Of a stretch of 64,000 nt of DNA, positions 35,699 to 45,071 are shown piece after piece. Origin of the DNA: UBA1794 sp050946375 (lineage in GTDB: Bacteria; Bacteroidota; Bacteroidia; Bacteroidales; Bacteroidaceae); assembly GCA_050946375.1 (NCBI GenBank), contig JBMNUT010000006.1:1-64000 (forward strand), given 5' to 3'. Positions within the stretch are counted from its first letter, which is position 1; each line of letters begins with the position of its first letter. The position numbers were made by a program, and so were the translations under genes. Under the pieces are notes generated by a model. The model saw nothing but the letters and a program-made list of their open reading frames with translations, did no database searches and was not told where the DNA came from.

Positions 35699-36766
35699 TC
35701 ACTTCAGCTTGTTGCGGCCTTCCAGGTAACCTTCGAGCAGGACGCGGGCCGCTTCGATGATGTTGTCGCCGCCCCGCTCAAAATCGACCTCGGGGATTAT
35801 GTTCACACGCAGGTGGGGCGGCACGCCGAACTCTACCTGGTTTCCGCCGGCGTCCAGCATCGGACTGGCAGAGAAGCGCACCTTCCAGCCGTTGGGCAGC
35901 TCCGAAGAGAAAGGAAGGCCGCTGCCGCCGCCCGTACTGTCGCCGATCTGCACGACGTGCGGCAAGTGGCGCACCATGCTGACGAACCAGTTTGCGGCAC
36001 TGTAGACGCGGCGGTTGGTGAGAAGCATTACGGGCCGGAGCCAAATCATGCCGTCGGCCGGGTCGATATACATGGGTTCCGGCTCGGAAAAGTCGTTGTG
36101 TCCTTTTCCCGTCTTGTGCTGGATGTAGCCGGCCAGGTAGCGCTTGTCGTTGAAGTGCGATGCCAGCCGCTCGGCATAGGTGAGCGCCCCACCGGAATTG
36201 CTGCGCATGTCGAGAATCAGTCCCTTGCAGGCGCGGAAGTAATAGAGCACCTCGTCGACGTTGGCGTCGCCGAACCCGGAGGAGAAAGAGGGGCAATACA
36301 TGTAGCCGATGCTGTCGGGTTCGATGATGGTGTAGCGTATGTTTCCGGCAATGCGGTAGTCGGTTCCGAGGTAATGCCGCTGGAGGTCTTCGTAGAAGTT
36401 CACGGGATAATCCTCATACCACGACCAGTAGCGGCCCATGTCATGCGCCGCATAGAGATTGACGTGCCCGTCCTTCAGCTCGGCCAGCATGGCGGCCAGC
36501 GTATCGAAGAGGGCATAGTTGCTCATGTCGTTCCGCACCCGCGAGGCATAGACGGAGTGGATGGAGTCCCAATCGACCTGCTTATAGTCGAAGAAGCAGT
36601 AGTGCTCGTCCATCAACTGCCAGAGCGCCTCGAAGTTTCCCACCGGGTCGTCGTCATAACTGTCCTCGTCGATGCACGAAAAGAGGGTTGCCGCCACCAG
36701 GGAGACGCAGGTCAGAATCAGAAAGATGCGGGCAAGTGGGGAAAAAGTGAAAGGCTTCTGCTTCAT
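35699..36766 (-). CDS. S41-family peptidase lipoprotein
   Basis: Encodes 355 residues. The signal ends in a lipobox-like LFSC (C at about 31), so it is probably a membrane-anchored lipoprotein. The S41 core shows LKDGHVNLY, SIGYMYCPSF, ILDMRSNSGGALTYAERLA and RRVYSAANWFVSM, where the serine is the likely nucleophile. No PDZ domain is evident, unlike the CtpA-type protease at 30451. It overlaps the DUF3316 gene by 4 bp. The substrate is unknown. Confidence 0.85.
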   Translation of the reverse strand: MKQKPFTFSPLARIFLILTCVSLVAATLFSCIDEDSYDDDPVGNFEALWQLMDEHYCFFDYKQVDWDSIHSVYASRVRNDMSNYALFDTLAAMLAELKDGHVNLYAAHDMGRYWSWYEDYPVNFYEDLQRHYLGTDYRIAGNIRYTIIEPDSIGYMYCPSFSSGFGDANVDEVLYYFRACKGLILDMRSNSGGALTYAERLASHFNDKRYLAGYIQHKTGKGHNDFSEPEPMYIDPADGMIWLRPVMLLTNRRVYSAANWFVSMVRHLPHVVQIGDSTGGGSGLPFSSELPNGWKVRFSASPMLDAGGNQVEFGVPPHLRVNIIPEVDFERGGDNIIEAARVLLEGYLEGRNKLK

Positions 36767-37629
36767 AGACGGACGAATTTATGGACCAGCCCCAGCATAA
36801 ACGTGTGGGACCAGTTGTGGTACTTCAGGTTTTCCACGCTGCTCTGGCGAATATCGGCCACGTAACTCAGCCGAAGCGTAGTGCGCCGGAAGAGCGGCAC
36901 ATCGAGCGACAAATGATTCCAGAAGGCCGGTTTGTTGCCCGGCCAGGAGAAATGGACCACTCCGCTGCTGTGTCCGAGCGAAAAGATTTCGTAGTACGAC
37001 TGCCCGTAGTGGGGCGAGAAGAAAGCTCCGGCAAGGGGCATGAAATATTGATACCGCAGCATGAAGGGCCTGTGCAGGCGCCCGAGCCGGAAATGCCACG
37101 AGGCTTGTGCCGCAAGGCCGAGCCCGGCGCCCAGCTTCATGGCAGCCGGATTATTGCCATTGGCAAGGTTATAGATTACGCCCCCTTCGCCATACACCTG
37201 CCCGCCCAGCAGCACCTGGACCGAGGGGGGCAACCCGAGCGGCAGGCGGTGCAGCAGTCCCCAGCGCCACTCGGCCATTACGGAGAGATTGGTGTTGTCC
37301 TCCGAGGGATGACGCGTGCGGGAAAAGAATGCTTCGAAGTGCGTTTGGCGCAGCCAGCGGCGCGACGACTCGTAGGGCGCGTCGCCCGACTGGCGCATGA
37401 AGCGCAGCTCGAAGCCATGATAAGCCTGGGGAGAGAGATAAGTGTCGAATACGTCGGCCGAACCGGCGCCGAAACTTGTGCACCGCTCCCGCATCCGTTC
37501 GGCAAACGAGGACTGCATCAGATGGATGCCCGCGGCTACGCGCGCACTGTCGGACTGTGCCCGAATCGGAGACAAGACAAGCCCCAACAGGCAAAGGGTC
37601 AGCATCAGGGAGCAAAACGGACGAGGCAT
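36763..37629 (-). CDS. DUF3316 family exported protein
   Basis: Encodes 288 residues. The signal peptide is MPRPFCSLMLTLCLLGLVLS. The rest is rich in alternating beta-strand segments with aromatic ends (WRWGLLHRLPLG, MLRYQYFMPLAGAFFSPHYG, HTFMLGLVHKFVRL), suggesting an outer-membrane beta-barrel. It is coupled to the S41 lipoprotein (ATGA) and starts 21 bp after parC. Function unknown. Confidence 0.75.
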   Translation of the reverse strand: MPRPFCSLMLTLCLLGLVLSPIRAQSDSARVAAGIHLMQSSFAERMRERCTSFGAGSADVFDTYLSPQAYHGFELRFMRQSGDAPYESSRRWLRQTHFEAFFSRTRHPSEDNTNLSVMAEWRWGLLHRLPLGLPPSVQVLLGGQVYGEGGVIYNLANGNNPAAMKLGAGLGLAAQASWHFRLGRLHRPFMLRYQYFMPLAGAFFSPHYGQSYYEIFSLGHSSGVVHFSWPGNKPAFWNHLSLDVPLFRRTTLRLSYVADIRQSSVENLKYHNWSHTFMLGLVHKFVRL

Positions 37630-37650
37630 CGGACTGAAGGGATGAAAGGA

Positions 37651-40335
37651 TTAGAACAAATCAAGCTGCCCCTGCTTCTGCTGCTCGTCGGCCGTATCGT
37701 CGGCAGGAGGCGGGACTTCGCCGGAAGAGGGCTGCATGTTTTCGTCAGAAGTGCCGGCACTTTCTTCCGGAAGTGCCTCCGCTTCTTCGGGAAGCGCCTC
37801 GCCGGCTTCGGGAATGATTTCCTCAATGCGCTCCACGGCATAGGTCGTCAGGCGTTTGCCCTTGGCCTTGAAGCCCTTGACGGCAATGAACTCGTCGGCA
37901 TCCACCTCCAGCGGCTCGCGGAAGGCATCGCCCCCGCCGAAAGTGATGCGGAACTTGGGCGCCGGACGGCAGGTGAGAGTTATGAGTTCCGTCTTGGGAT
38001 TATCGCCCAGGAAGCTCTGCTTGCGCGTAGTGGCCTCAAACAAAAAGCGCTTCAGATAGGGGTATCCCTGCTGGTCCGCATCATAAAGTGCGGCCGTCCA
38101 CACCTTGTCTTTCTCAAACTTCTCCAGCACGATGATGTCTCCCTCGTAGTGGTTGCTCTGTTCCACGTCGGTCAGGTAGAATTCGCCCGTGCGGAGAACG
38201 ACCAGGATGCGGTCCTCGTTCTGAAACTCGCCCAAGAATCGGCCGCGACCGTCGTAGTTCAGGCGCATCACGTCGGCATCAAACCATACGTTGCGCCCTC
38301 CTAATGTCGAAACCCCATGCTGTTTGAGCGAAATACGAAGCACATCGTTGCGAGTCACCAAGTTTCCCATCGCTTGGCGGTTCTTGATTGCCAATTTGCT
38401 GAAGTCCACTTCCAGAACTACCTTCTTCAAATGCGGATTGGGCTTGAGCATTACACGAACCACCTCGGCCTCTCCGTTGGGATTGGCCGTGAAATAAGCA
38501 ATTCGCGAGCCGGGTGTTCCCTGAGTAACGTCGTATTCCCGGTCGCGCGTCAGGGAGGTTACGGAAAAGCGCTTCATGTAGTGCGGGCCTTGCTTGCCGT
38601 CGCGGTAGATGACGTTATAGACCGTGCGCTTGTCGCTCTTCTTGAATATGCCGACGTGCAGTATGTTTTTGCCCACGAACAGCTTGTCCTGCACGCGGAC
38701 TACCTTGTATTTTCCGTCGCGGTAGAAGATGATTACGTCGTCGATATCGGAGCAATTCGCCACGAACTCGTCCTTTTTCAACGAAGTCCCTATGAATCCT
38801 TCCTCGCGGTTGATGTAGAGTTTTTCGTTGGCCTCGGCCACTTTGGCGGCTTCTATGGTGTCGAAGTTGCGAAGTTCCGTACGCCGGGGGAAAGCGGAGC
38901 CGTACTTTTCCTTCAAGTGGAGGAACCAGTCGATGGTATAGGCCGTGATTTGCGCCAGATGGGCTTCGATTTCCTTCATTTCGTCGCGGTATCGCGCGAT
39001 AAGTTCATCGGCTTTTTCGGAATTGAACTTGAGAATCCGCCCCATGCGTATCTCCATCAGCCGAAGGATGTCGTCCTTTGTCACTTCGCGCAGGAACTGC
39101 GGGTAGAAAGGCGTAAGGCGGCGGTCGATGTGGGCGCAGGCGGCGTCCATGTCCGCAGCCTGTTCGAACTCGCGGTCTTTATAGATGCGCTCTTCGATGA
39201 ATATCTTTTCGAGCGAAGCAAAATGCCACTTTTCCAGAATCTCGCCGTGTTTGATTTCCAGCTCCCGGCGGAGTATGTCGCGCGTGTGCTCGACCGAGCG
39301 GCGGAGCAGCTCGCTGACGGAAAGGAAGTGGGGCTTCTTCTCGTCGATTACGCAGCAGTTGGGCGAGATGCTCACTTCGCAATCGGTGAAGGCGTAGAGG
39401 GCGTCGATGGTCTTGTCGCTGGAGGTGCCCGGCGCGAGATGGATGAGTATGTTCACCTCGGCTGCCGTGTTGTCGTCCACGCGCTTCACCTTTATCTTGC
39501 CTTTCTCCACGGCTTTGAGGATGCTGTCGATGAGCGTCGGCGTCGTCTTGCCGTAGGGAAGTTCGGTTACGGCCAGCGTCTTGTTGTCGAGCTTGACAAT
39601 CTTTGCGCGCACTTTCACGGAGCCGCCGCGCTCGCCGTCGTTGTATCGGGAGACGTCGATGCTGCCCCCCGTCAGAAAGTCGGGGTACAAATGAAATTCC
39701 TCACCGCGCAGGTAGGCCACGGCGGCGTCGCATATCTCACAGAAGTTATGGGGAAGTATCTTGGAGGAGAGGCCTACGGCAATTCCCTCCACCCCTTGCG
39801 CCAGGAGGAGGGGGAACTTGACGGGCAGGGTGACGGGCTCTTTCTTGCGCCCGTCGTAGGAAAGCTGCCACTCCGTTACCTTCGGGTCGAAAACCACCTC
39901 GAGTGCAAACTTGGAGAGGCGCGCTTCGATGTAACGGGGGGCCGCCGCGCTGTCGCCGGTCATGATGTTTCCCCAGTTTCCCTGCGTGTCGATGAGCAAA
40001 TCCTTCTGCCCGAGCTGCACGAGGGCGTCGCCTATGGAGGCATCGCCATGGGGATGGAGCTGCATGGTGCTGCCCACGATGTTGGCCACTTTGTTGTATC
40101 GGCCGTCGTCCAGCTCCTTCATCGTGTGCAGGATGCGCCGCTGCACGGGTTTGAGCCCGTCGACGCAGTGGGGCACCGCACGTTCCAGAATCACGTAGGA
40201 GGCATAATCCAGAAACCAGTTGCGGTACATGCCGTTCAGGCGATGTATTTTCACTCCGTTCTGCTGCGGGGTTTCGTCTTCATCGGCAGGTTGGTAAGCT
40301 GCATGTCCTTCGGGAATCTTCTCGTCCTCTTCCAT
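37651..40335 (-). CDS. parC: DNA topoisomerase IV subunit A with a repeat-derived acidic tail
   Basis: Encodes 894 residues, the DNA-cutting subunit partnered with ParE. The active tyrosine is in SAAAPRYIEARLSKFA; the start MEEDEKIPEGHAAYQ leads into RNWFLDYASYVILERAVP. The C-terminal part is a degenerate beta-propeller. The last 55 residues are acidic, and about 842-864 (LPEEAEALPEESAG) come from the palindromic repeat array. The frame is open upstream to 40536 through another repeat array; I prefer 40335, which gives a normal ParC N-terminus and lies 34 bp past a -7 element. Confidence 0.93.
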   Translation of the reverse strand: MEEDEKIPEGHAAYQPADEDETPQQNGVKIHRLNGMYRNWFLDYASYVILERAVPHCVDGLKPVQRRILHTMKELDDGRYNKVANIVGSTMQLHPHGDASIGDALVQLGQKDLLIDTQGNWGNIMTGDSAAAPRYIEARLSKFALEVVFDPKVTEWQLSYDGRKKEPVTLPVKFPLLLAQGVEGIAVGLSSKILPHNFCEICDAAVAYLRGEEFHLYPDFLTGGSIDVSRYNDGERGGSVKVRAKIVKLDNKTLAVTELPYGKTTPTLIDSILKAVEKGKIKVKRVDDNTAAEVNILIHLAPGTSSDKTIDALYAFTDCEVSISPNCCVIDEKKPHFLSVSELLRRSVEHTRDILRRELEIKHGEILEKWHFASLEKIFIEERIYKDREFEQAADMDAACAHIDRRLTPFYPQFLREVTKDDILRLMEIRMGRILKFNSEKADELIARYRDEMKEIEAHLAQITAYTIDWFLHLKEKYGSAFPRRTELRNFDTIEAAKVAEANEKLYINREEGFIGTSLKKDEFVANCSDIDDVIIFYRDGKYKVVRVQDKLFVGKNILHVGIFKKSDKRTVYNVIYRDGKQGPHYMKRFSVTSLTRDREYDVTQGTPGSRIAYFTANPNGEAEVVRVMLKPNPHLKKVVLEVDFSKLAIKNRQAMGNLVTRNDVLRISLKQHGVSTLGGRNVWFDADVMRLNYDGRGRFLGEFQNEDRILVVLRTGEFYLTDVEQSNHYEGDIIVLEKFEKDKVWTAALYDADQQGYPYLKRFLFEATTRKQSFLGDNPKTELITLTCRPAPKFRITFGGGDAFREPLEVDADEFIAVKGFKAKGKRLTTYAVERIEEIIPEAGEALPEEAEALPEESAGTSDENMQPSSGEVPPPADDTADEQQKQGQLDLF
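37746..37812. repeat. Palindromic repeat array in the 3' end of parC
   Basis: Three to four units; 37749-37762 is a perfect 14-bp palindrome (AAGTGCCGGCACTT). The peptide repeats PEAGEA, LPEEAEA, LPEESAG with a 7-residue period. Confidence 0.85.
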
Positions 40336-40369
40336 TTTTCCAGGTTTTGTATTCGTGCGAAATGCCTTG

Positions 40370-40377
40370 CAAATATA
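40370..40377 (-). promoter_or_regulatory. -7 element before parC
   Basis: On the minus strand TATATTTG fits TAnnTTTG and lies 35-42 bp upstream of the chosen parC start. No -33 TTTG at the right distance. Confidence 0.5.
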
Positions 40378-40414
40378 GCATTTTTTCTTCAAAGCCATGC
40401 GCCCCGCGGCCGGC

Positions 40415-40520
40415 AGAGCCCCGGAAAGGCGGAAAAGGCCGGGCACACGCGGCAAAAAGCCTTGCCACTTTTCGCGAAAAGTCTTGCATGTTTTCCGGAA
40501 AGGCACCGCATCTTTTTTCC
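40415..40520. repeat. Intergenic palindromic repeat array between parC and glyS
   Basis: Four to five units, including GGCAAAAAGCCTTGCCACTT, GCGAAAAGTCTTGCATGTTT and GGAAAGGCACCGCATCTTTT. Two carry the TTGCA variant, which links this family to the 22-bp tandem array at 54570. Confidence 0.8.
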
Positions 40521-40564
40521 TGAGAATCCGCTGCAAAAAAGCAAGCCATTCACAGAAAAAGGGC

Positions 40565-40572
40565 TATCTTTG
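40565..40572 (+). promoter_or_regulatory. -7 element before glyS
   Basis: TATCTTTG matches TAnnTTTG and lies 41-48 bp upstream of the glyS ATG. No -33 TTTG is visible. Confidence 0.55.
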
Positions 40573-40612
40573 CGCGTCATTATAGAGAATCATAAAACAA
40601 AACATAAGAGAA

Positions 40613-42157
40613 ATGGCGCAACAAGAAGACGTTTTCAAGAAGATTGTCTCCCACTGCAAAGAGTACGGCTTCGTATTCCCCAGCAGCGAAATCTACGACG
40701 GGCTGGGAGCCGTGTACGACTACGGGCAGATGGGCGTAGAAATGAAGAACAACATCAAAAAATACTGGTGGGAAAGCATGGTAAGGCTGCACGAAAACAT
40801 CGTGGGCATAGACTCCGCCATCTTCATGCACCCCACCATCTGGAAAGCCAGCGGGCACGTAGACGCATTCAACGACCCCCTCATCGACAACAAGGACAGC
40901 AAGAAACGCTACCGGGCCGACGTACTCATCGAAGACCAGATAGCCAAATACGACGAAAAGATACAGAAAGAAACGGCCAAAGCCGCCAAGCGCTTCGGAG
41001 ACGCCTTCGACGAAGCCCAGTTCCTCGCCACCAACCCGCGCGTCAAGGAGCACATCGCCAAGCGCGACGCCCTGCACGAGCGCTACAAAAAGGCCATGAA
41101 CGAGAACAATCTGGCAGAGCTGCGCCAGATAATCATCGACGAAGAAATCGCATGCCCCATATCCGGCACGCGAAACTGGACCGAAGTACGCCAGTTCAAC
41201 CTCATGTTCTCCACCGAGATGGGCAGCACCGCCGACGGAGCCATGAAGGTTTACCTCCGACCCGAGACGGCGCAGGGCATCTTCGTCAACTACCTCAACG
41301 TACAGAAGACAGGCCGCATGAAAATCCCCTTCGGCATCGCCCAAATCGGGAAAGCCTTCCGCAACGAAATCGTAGCGCGGCAGTTCATCTTCCGCATGCG
41401 TGAGTTCGAACAGATGGAAATGCAATTCTTCGTGCGCCCCGGCAGCGAGCTGGAATGGTTCAAGAAGTGGAAAGAAACGCGCCTGAAATGGCACAAGGCC
41501 CTCGGCTTCGGCGACGACCACTACCGCTATCACGACCACGAGAAGCTGGCCCACTACGCAAACGCCGCCACCGACATCGAATTCCTCATGCCTTTCGGCT
41601 TCAAGGAGGTGGAAGGCATCCATTCGCGCACGGACTTCGACCTCTCGCAGCATGAGAAATACAGCGGGAAGAGCATCAAATACTTCGACCCCGAGACGAA
41701 CGAGAGCTACACGCCCTATGTCATCGAGACAAGTATCGGCGTAGACCGCATGTTCCTCTCCGTTTTGTGCGGCTCCTTCGAAGAGGAAAAACTGGAGAAC
41801 GGTGAGACGCGGACCGTACTGCACCTGCCCGCCGCATTAGCGCCGGTGAAACTCGCCATACTCCCCCTCGTCAAGAAAGACGGACTGCCCGAAAAGGCAC
41901 GCACCATCATGGACGTAATGAAATACCACTTCAACTGCCAGTATGACGAGAAAGACTCCATCGGCAAACGCTACCGCCGCCAGGACGCCATCGGCACACC
42001 TTACTGCATCACCATCGACCACCAGACGCTCGAAGACAATACCGTCACCCTGCGCCACCGCGACACGATGCAACAGGAGCGCCTGCCCATCGATCAACTG
42101 CTGCCCGTCATCGAAGAAAAAGTAAGCATTACTTCCCTACTCAAGAAGCAGGCATAA
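40613..42157 (+). CDS. glyS: Glycine--tRNA ligase (homodimeric type)
   Basis: Encodes 514 residues. This class II synthetase charges tRNA-Gly. Motifs: RPETAQGIFVNY, motif 2 around GKAFRNEIVARQFIFRMREF, motif 3 in YVIETSIGVDRMFLSV, and a C-terminal anticodon-binding domain (about 395-510). This is the single-chain alpha2 form, not the alpha/beta enzyme of E. coli. It is monocistronic, ending at a strong terminator. Confidence 0.97.
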   Translation: MAQQEDVFKKIVSHCKEYGFVFPSSEIYDGLGAVYDYGQMGVEMKNNIKKYWWESMVRLHENIVGIDSAIFMHPTIWKASGHVDAFNDPLIDNKDSKKRYRADVLIEDQIAKYDEKIQKETAKAAKRFGDAFDEAQFLATNPRVKEHIAKRDALHERYKKAMNENNLAELRQIIIDEEIACPISGTRNWTEVRQFNLMFSTEMGSTADGAMKVYLRPETAQGIFVNYLNVQKTGRMKIPFGIAQIGKAFRNEIVARQFIFRMREFEQMEMQFFVRPGSELEWFKKWKETRLKWHKALGFGDDHYRYHDHEKLAHYANAATDIEFLMPFGFKEVEGIHSRTDFDLSQHEKYSGKSIKYFDPETNESYTPYVIETSIGVDRMFLSVLCGSFEEEKLENGETRTVLHLPAALAPVKLAILPLVKKDGLPEKARTIMDVMKYHFNCQYDEKDSIGKRYRRQDAIGTPYCITIDHQTLEDNTVTLRHRDTMQQERLPIDQLLPVIEEKVSITSLLKKQA

Positions 42158-42186
42158 AACAACCGAATTCCCTCATCTTTACACCC

Positions 42187-42232
42187 GAGCGGAGGCACGT
42201 CATGCAAAACGTGCCTCCGCTCTTCATTTTCC
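42187..42232 (+). terminator. Rho-independent terminator of glyS
   Basis: A perfect 14-bp stem GAGCGGAGGCACGT (42187-42200) pairs with 42209-42222 across an 8-nt loop, followed by TTCATTTT. It begins 30 bp past the glyS stop. Confidence 0.85.
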
Positions 42233-42357
42233 CCGGCAGCGGCCGGTTTTGAAAACAAAGCGTCACCCATCTGTAACCCCTTCGTCATACGGGCCCCCGT
42301 ACTTTGTGCATCAGAAACAAGAGAGCCACAACCCTTTTTTATATATACATTATTTTT

Positions 42358-45057
42358 ATGAGATTTGCAACACTTGCATGGCTGTCTTTAGCCACAGCTC
42401 TCTCGTTGCCCGTGAACAGCAACGGGAACCCGCTCGCCCGCATGGAAAACCCTGCCGGCGCAATCGACAAAACCGGGGAACTGGAAATTTTCGGCACCGT
42501 AACCGACAACACAAACACACCCCTCCCCGCAGCCTACCTGAGCCTCGTCAGCGAAACAGGCTTCCACCTTTCAGGAAACAGCAACAGCGAAGGAAAGTTC
42601 ATCTTCAGCGGGCTCAAGCCCGGAGTCTACAAACTCAGCGTCACATTCCTGGGATATACGCCCAGCAACCAGACCATAACGCTCCAGGAACAGTCGCAGG
42701 AAGTCAAAATCGTGATGAATGAACACACCGAACAGCTCGACAACTTCGTCGTCTACGGCAGCATGACACGCGGACAGGCCAAGGCCCTCACCCAACAGAA
42801 GAACTCCTTGCGCATCGTCAACATCGTAGATTTCGAACAGAGCAGCAAGTTTCCCGACCGTAATGCGGCAGAATCCCTCCAGCGCATACCGGGAATCTCC
42901 ATCACCCGCGACCAGGGCGAAGGAGAGTACGTCATGATTCGCGGACTGGCGCCGCAGTACAACTCCATTCAGATGAACGGTGCGCGCATCCCCAGCCCCG
43001 ATAAAGACGACGAGCGCGGCACCGGCATGGGATTGCTCCTCTCCGACATGATGCAAACCATAGAGGTCAGCAAGACAAGCACGCCTGATATGGACGGAGA
43101 CGCCATCGGAGGCAGCGTAAACCTTAACCTTAAGGAAGCGCCCAACAAGCTCTATCTGGGAGCGGCAGTGCAAGGTGGCTACAACATGCAGCACTCTGAC
43201 TTCACACACTGGGGCAAAGGGCTCGGACATGCATCGCTTATGTACGGACAACGCTTCTTCGACAACAAATTAGGCCTCCTTGTGAGCGGAAGTTACGACC
43301 AAACCAACATCGGCTCCATACTGAATCAGTACACCTACAGCGGCGATACCGAAGATATCGAGTCCAAACGCTGGAACGACTACGACGTACGCCGCATCCG
43401 CTACGGATTCATCGTAAGCCCGGACTTCCGCTTCAACGAGAAAAACAAGATACGCGTCATCTACTCCTACAACCAATTTAACGATAACGAGATACGCCGC
43501 CGGGCCGACTTCCTCATGGAAGACCCGAGCGATGCGACCATTCGCCGGGAAACCAGAAACCGCATTGAGAAAATCAATACCGCCATGCTCCAAGTGAAGG
43601 GCGAACATCTCCTGAACAGGCTGAAAATCGAATACACCTTCAGCAACATTCACTCAAACATGGACGAGCCTGACCAGACGAACTACCGCTTCCAAAGAAA
43701 AGGCATAGACCTCTCCGCACTTTCCAACGACGCAAAAGCCAGCCTGACCGGCACCCGCGTCCTCCTTTCGCCCGACGAACCGCTCTCACTCTCGCAGGCA
43801 ACCACCACATACGAGAAGATGAAAGACCGCGACAACAGCTTCCGTCTCGACTTTACGCTCCCCTTTGCCTTCCTCCAGCAGGCGAGCAACCTGAAATTCG
43901 GCGCAAAATGGCTGCACAAGAGGAAGGAATATACCAACCTCGAGTACACCGGAGAAATCAACGAGCAGGGCAGCGGAATGACCATAACCGACGGAAACTT
44001 CGGATTCATCGACATCAAGAGCGAAGAGGGGAAAGGCATCGTGCCCGTAACGGAGTACACGCTGGACGACCCCATAAACGAAGCCAGCTACCGCGCCAAG
44101 GAAACCGTGTGGAGCGCCTACCTCATGGGCGAAATCAAGTGGCTGAAAAACCTGACATCCGTAGTGGGCGTACGCTACGAGCATACCGCAGACGATAATA
44201 TCCACCTCGCCGACAACCGGGAGGGCTCCTCTTCGTACGACAACCTGCTGCCCAGCGTAAACCTCGTCTACAACCTGGACCGCAAGTCCAACATCAAACT
44301 GGCATACAGCACGGGGCTTCGCCGGCCGAACTACTCGGATCTCGTACCTTACTACGACCGCGACGACCAATCCCTCACCATTTCCATGGGAAATCCCGAC
44401 CTGAAAGCCGCCTACGCGCACTCCTTCGACCTGCTCTTCGAGCACTATACCAACAATCTGGGCATGCTGACCGCAGGCGTCTACTTCAAGCGAATCAACG
44501 ACGACATCACTTCCACCACCGAGTTCCAGCGAATCGACGGAGAACTCTTCGAGACCACCATGCCCGTCAATACGGAATCGTCCAAAATATGGGGCGCCGA
44601 AGTCGCACTGAACCACCAGTTCAAGTATCTCTCCGTGCCCTTCCTGCGCGACCTGGGCATCTATGCCAACTATACCTATACGCACTCCACTTCCTCCTTC
44701 AACGGACGTGAGATGACCATGAGCAGCAGCCCCGAACACGTGGGCAACATATCGCTCTTCTACGAAAATGAAAAGAACGGATGGTCGTTCGCCTTCACCA
44801 ATACATTCCGCTCCGCCATGCTCTTCTCGATAGGCGACAACGAAAAGAACGACCAGTACTACGGAAAAGAGATACACATGGACGTAGTAGTATCCAAGCG
44901 TCTGTGGAAAGGCCTCGTAGCCTCGTTCCAGGTGAACAACATCACCGACCAGGCCGCCAAGGAATATCTCGGAAAACCGGGTGAGTCCTACGCACGCATC
45001 CAGCAGACCGAATACTACGGACAACGCTTCCAACTGGGACTGAAATGGACACTCTGA
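42358..45057 (+). CDS. TonB-dependent outer-membrane receptor (TonB-Xanth-Caul type)
   Basis: Encodes 899 residues. A signal peptide (MRFATLAWLSLATALSLPVN) is followed by a carboxypeptidase-regulatory-like domain (about 40-120), a plug (about 140-260; MIRGLAPQYNSIQMNGARIP) and a 22-strand barrel ending in QRFQLGLKWTL with terminal aromatic/Leu strand. It would import a nutrient using TonB energy. It lacks a SusD partner, so it is not a standard Sus pair. ATG 42358 fits the signal peptide better than the upstream ATG 42304. A secreted protein gene follows after 14 bp. Confidence 0.9.
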   Translation: MRFATLAWLSLATALSLPVNSNGNPLARMENPAGAIDKTGELEIFGTVTDNTNTPLPAAYLSLVSETGFHLSGNSNSEGKFIFSGLKPGVYKLSVTFLGYTPSNQTITLQEQSQEVKIVMNEHTEQLDNFVVYGSMTRGQAKALTQQKNSLRIVNIVDFEQSSKFPDRNAAESLQRIPGISITRDQGEGEYVMIRGLAPQYNSIQMNGARIPSPDKDDERGTGMGLLLSDMMQTIEVSKTSTPDMDGDAIGGSVNLNLKEAPNKLYLGAAVQGGYNMQHSDFTHWGKGLGHASLMYGQRFFDNKLGLLVSGSYDQTNIGSILNQYTYSGDTEDIESKRWNDYDVRRIRYGFIVSPDFRFNEKNKIRVIYSYNQFNDNEIRRRADFLMEDPSDATIRRETRNRIEKINTAMLQVKGEHLLNRLKIEYTFSNIHSNMDEPDQTNYRFQRKGIDLSALSNDAKASLTGTRVLLSPDEPLSLSQATTTYEKMKDRDNSFRLDFTLPFAFLQQASNLKFGAKWLHKRKEYTNLEYTGEINEQGSGMTITDGNFGFIDIKSEEGKGIVPVTEYTLDDPINEASYRAKETVWSAYLMGEIKWLKNLTSVVGVRYEHTADDNIHLADNREGSSSYDNLLPSVNLVYNLDRKSNIKLAYSTGLRRPNYSDLVPYYDRDDQSLTISMGNPDLKAAYAHSFDLLFEHYTNNLGMLTAGVYFKRINDDITSTTEFQRIDGELFETTMPVNTESSKIWGAEVALNHQFKYLSVPFLRDLGIYANYTYTHSTSSFNGREMTMSSSPEHVGNISLFYENEKNGWSFAFTNTFRSAMLFSIGDNEKNDQYYGKEIHMDVVVSKRLWKGLVASFQVNNITDQAAKEYLGKPGESYARIQQTEYYGQRFQLGLKWTL

Positions 45058-45071
45058 AATCCAACCGCCGT

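Noticed and set aside
40336..40536. 67-residue N-terminal extension of ParC
   Set aside because: It translates the upstream repeat array and -7 element; ParC family N-termini begin close to ATG 40335.
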